Shown: in pieces, positions 5,190-5,802 of the stretch
How the letters are laid out: each line of letters starts with the position of its first letter
How positions within the stretch are numbered: position 1 is the stretch's first letter
Source of the DNA: CAZAIO01 sp964485235
Lineage (GTDB): Bacteria; Chloroflexota; Dehalococcoidia; GIF9; UBA5629
Assembly: GCA_964485235.1 (NCBI GenBank)
Contig: CAZAIO010000143.1
Span: 1-5,802 of the forward strand
Reading direction: 5' to 3'
Length of the DNA: 5,802 nt
Notes under the pieces: model-generated
The model's database searches: none
What the model was told of the DNA's origin: nothing
What the model saw: only the letters and a program-made list of their open reading frames with translations
Made by a program: the position numbers and the translations under genes

Positions 5190-5802
5190 ATGGTAACATT
5201 TTATCGCAGACTGCCCAGGTTCGATCTTTTTTCACCCCGCTCGATAAAGGAAGCGCTTTCCTTTCTCAACACTCATAAAGGAGCAACGAAAATAATAGCC
5301 GGTGGTACCGATGTCATTCCAAAATTGAAGAGAAGAGAACATGCGGCACCGGAGTACATCGTCGATCTGAAAAATATCCCGGACCTCGATTATATCCGTT
5401 TCAACGACGATATGCTCTCAATAGGAGCACTCACTACAATTCATTCCGTGGAAACGTCTTCAATAGTCCGGGAGCATTTCGGGGTTCTCCGGCAAGCCGC
5501 CCAAAGCATGGCTTCCGTCCAGATACGAAACAGGGGCACTATTGTGGGAAATATTTGCAATGCTGCTCCTTCGGCGGATATGGCTCCGGCATTGCTCGTA
5601 CTGGAGGCAAAGGTGAAGCTGATAAGCGGGAACCGGGAAAAAATGGTACCCCTTGAAGAATTCTTTACCGGACCGGGAAAAACAATCCTCATCGATGGAG
5701 AAATTGTGAAAGAAATACAGGTACCCGGAATGCCGGCAAAGAGCAGGGCAGTCTATATAAAGCTCGAACCGAGACATTCGATGGACCTGGCGGTAGTCGG
5801 CG
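5190..5802 (+). CDS. FAD-binding subunit of a molybdenum hydroxylase (CoxM/xanthine dehydrogenase type), cut by the right edge
   Basis: The first 204 residues of a protein usually about 280-290 long are visible. In this family (PF00941 type) the subunit binds FAD and passes electrons between a Mo-cofactor large subunit and a 2Fe-2S small subunit in the cytoplasm. Visible signatures are IIAGGTDVIPKLKRR (35-49; AGGTD contacts the FAD pyrophosphate), IRNRGTIVGNICNAAPSAD (112-130), APALLVLEA (132-140) and KLEPRHSMDLAVVG (191-204) at the edge. The second FAD loop has NAAPSAD and no cysteine-rich 4Fe-4S insertion, so it is unlike the beta subunit of 4-hydroxybenzoyl-CoA reductase and more like carbon-monoxide/xanthine/purine-type enzymes. 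The substrate cannot be told without the large subunit, which probably follows. ATG 5190 is preceded by GAAAGG, 7 bp upstream. It is divergent from the TetR gene, which probably regulates it. Confidence 0.92.
   Translation, partial: MVTFYRRLPRFDLFSPRSIKEALSFLNTHKGATKIIAGGTDVIPKLKRREHAAPEYIVDLKNIPDLDYIRFNDDMLSIGALTTIHSVETSSIVREHFGVLRQAAQSMASVQIRNRGTIVGNICNAAPSADMAPALLVLEAKVKLISGNREKMVPLEEFFTGPGKTILIDGEIVKEIQVPGMPAKSRAVYIKLEPRHSMDLAVVG

Noticed and set aside
5460..5777. Minus-strand open frames within the flavoprotein gene
   Set aside because: They lie antisense to the conserved FAD-binding motifs and have no initiation signal or recognisable domain.

Overview
The window reads as bacterial chromosome. 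The gene content suggests an anaerobic, acyl-CoA-metabolising bacterium of the Desulfobacterota/Syntrophobacterales type: a biotin-dependent acyl-CoA carboxyltransferase, a CoxM/xanthine-dehydrogenase-type flavoprotein, an acyl-CoA-style TetR regulator and a DUF4405 membrane protein. That assignment is inferred from gene content only; there is no rRNA or other marker.

Layout. Positions 1-328 hold the AT-rich end of an unrecognised gene whose frame is still open at the left edge. Positions 329-744 have no convincing intact gene. They contain a 12-bp perfect palindrome (417-428), a 30-codon reading frame behind a perfect AGGAGG that looks like the first residues of a truncated transposase (478-570), and a composite inverted repeat of the REP/interspersed type (596-713). 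The repeat runs into the 5' end of the next open frame, so the two upstream start codons of that frame (619 and 652) lie in repeat DNA. Positions 745-1302 (+) encode a cysteine-rich DUF2284 putative metal-binding protein. It converges, with an 8-bp gap, on a minus-strand pair: a two-TM potassium channel (3756-2935) followed 58 bp later by an acyl-CoA carboxylase carboxyltransferase subunit (2876-1311). No biotin carboxylase or biotin-carrier gene is visible.

After a 258-bp spacer comes a second minus-strand pair: a TetR-family regulator (4973-4383) and, downstream of it, a small DUF4405 membrane protein with histidines suited to haem binding (4296-4015). The TetR gene is divergent, across 216 bp, from an FAD-binding molybdenum-hydroxylase subunit (5190 to the right edge, incomplete). 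That shared region carries a consensus TTGACA box facing the flavoprotein gene, a TATAAT box facing tetR, and several dyads that could be operators.

How the parts may work together: the TetR protein has the C-terminal signature seen in acyl-CoA-responsive regulators, and it probably controls itself and the divergent hydroxylase operon, whose Mo-binding and 2Fe-2S subunits would lie beyond 5802. The channel-carboxylase pair may be a separate transcription unit. The left third looks like a worn accessory junction (IS remnant, repeat, low-GC gene) next to a core metabolic region.
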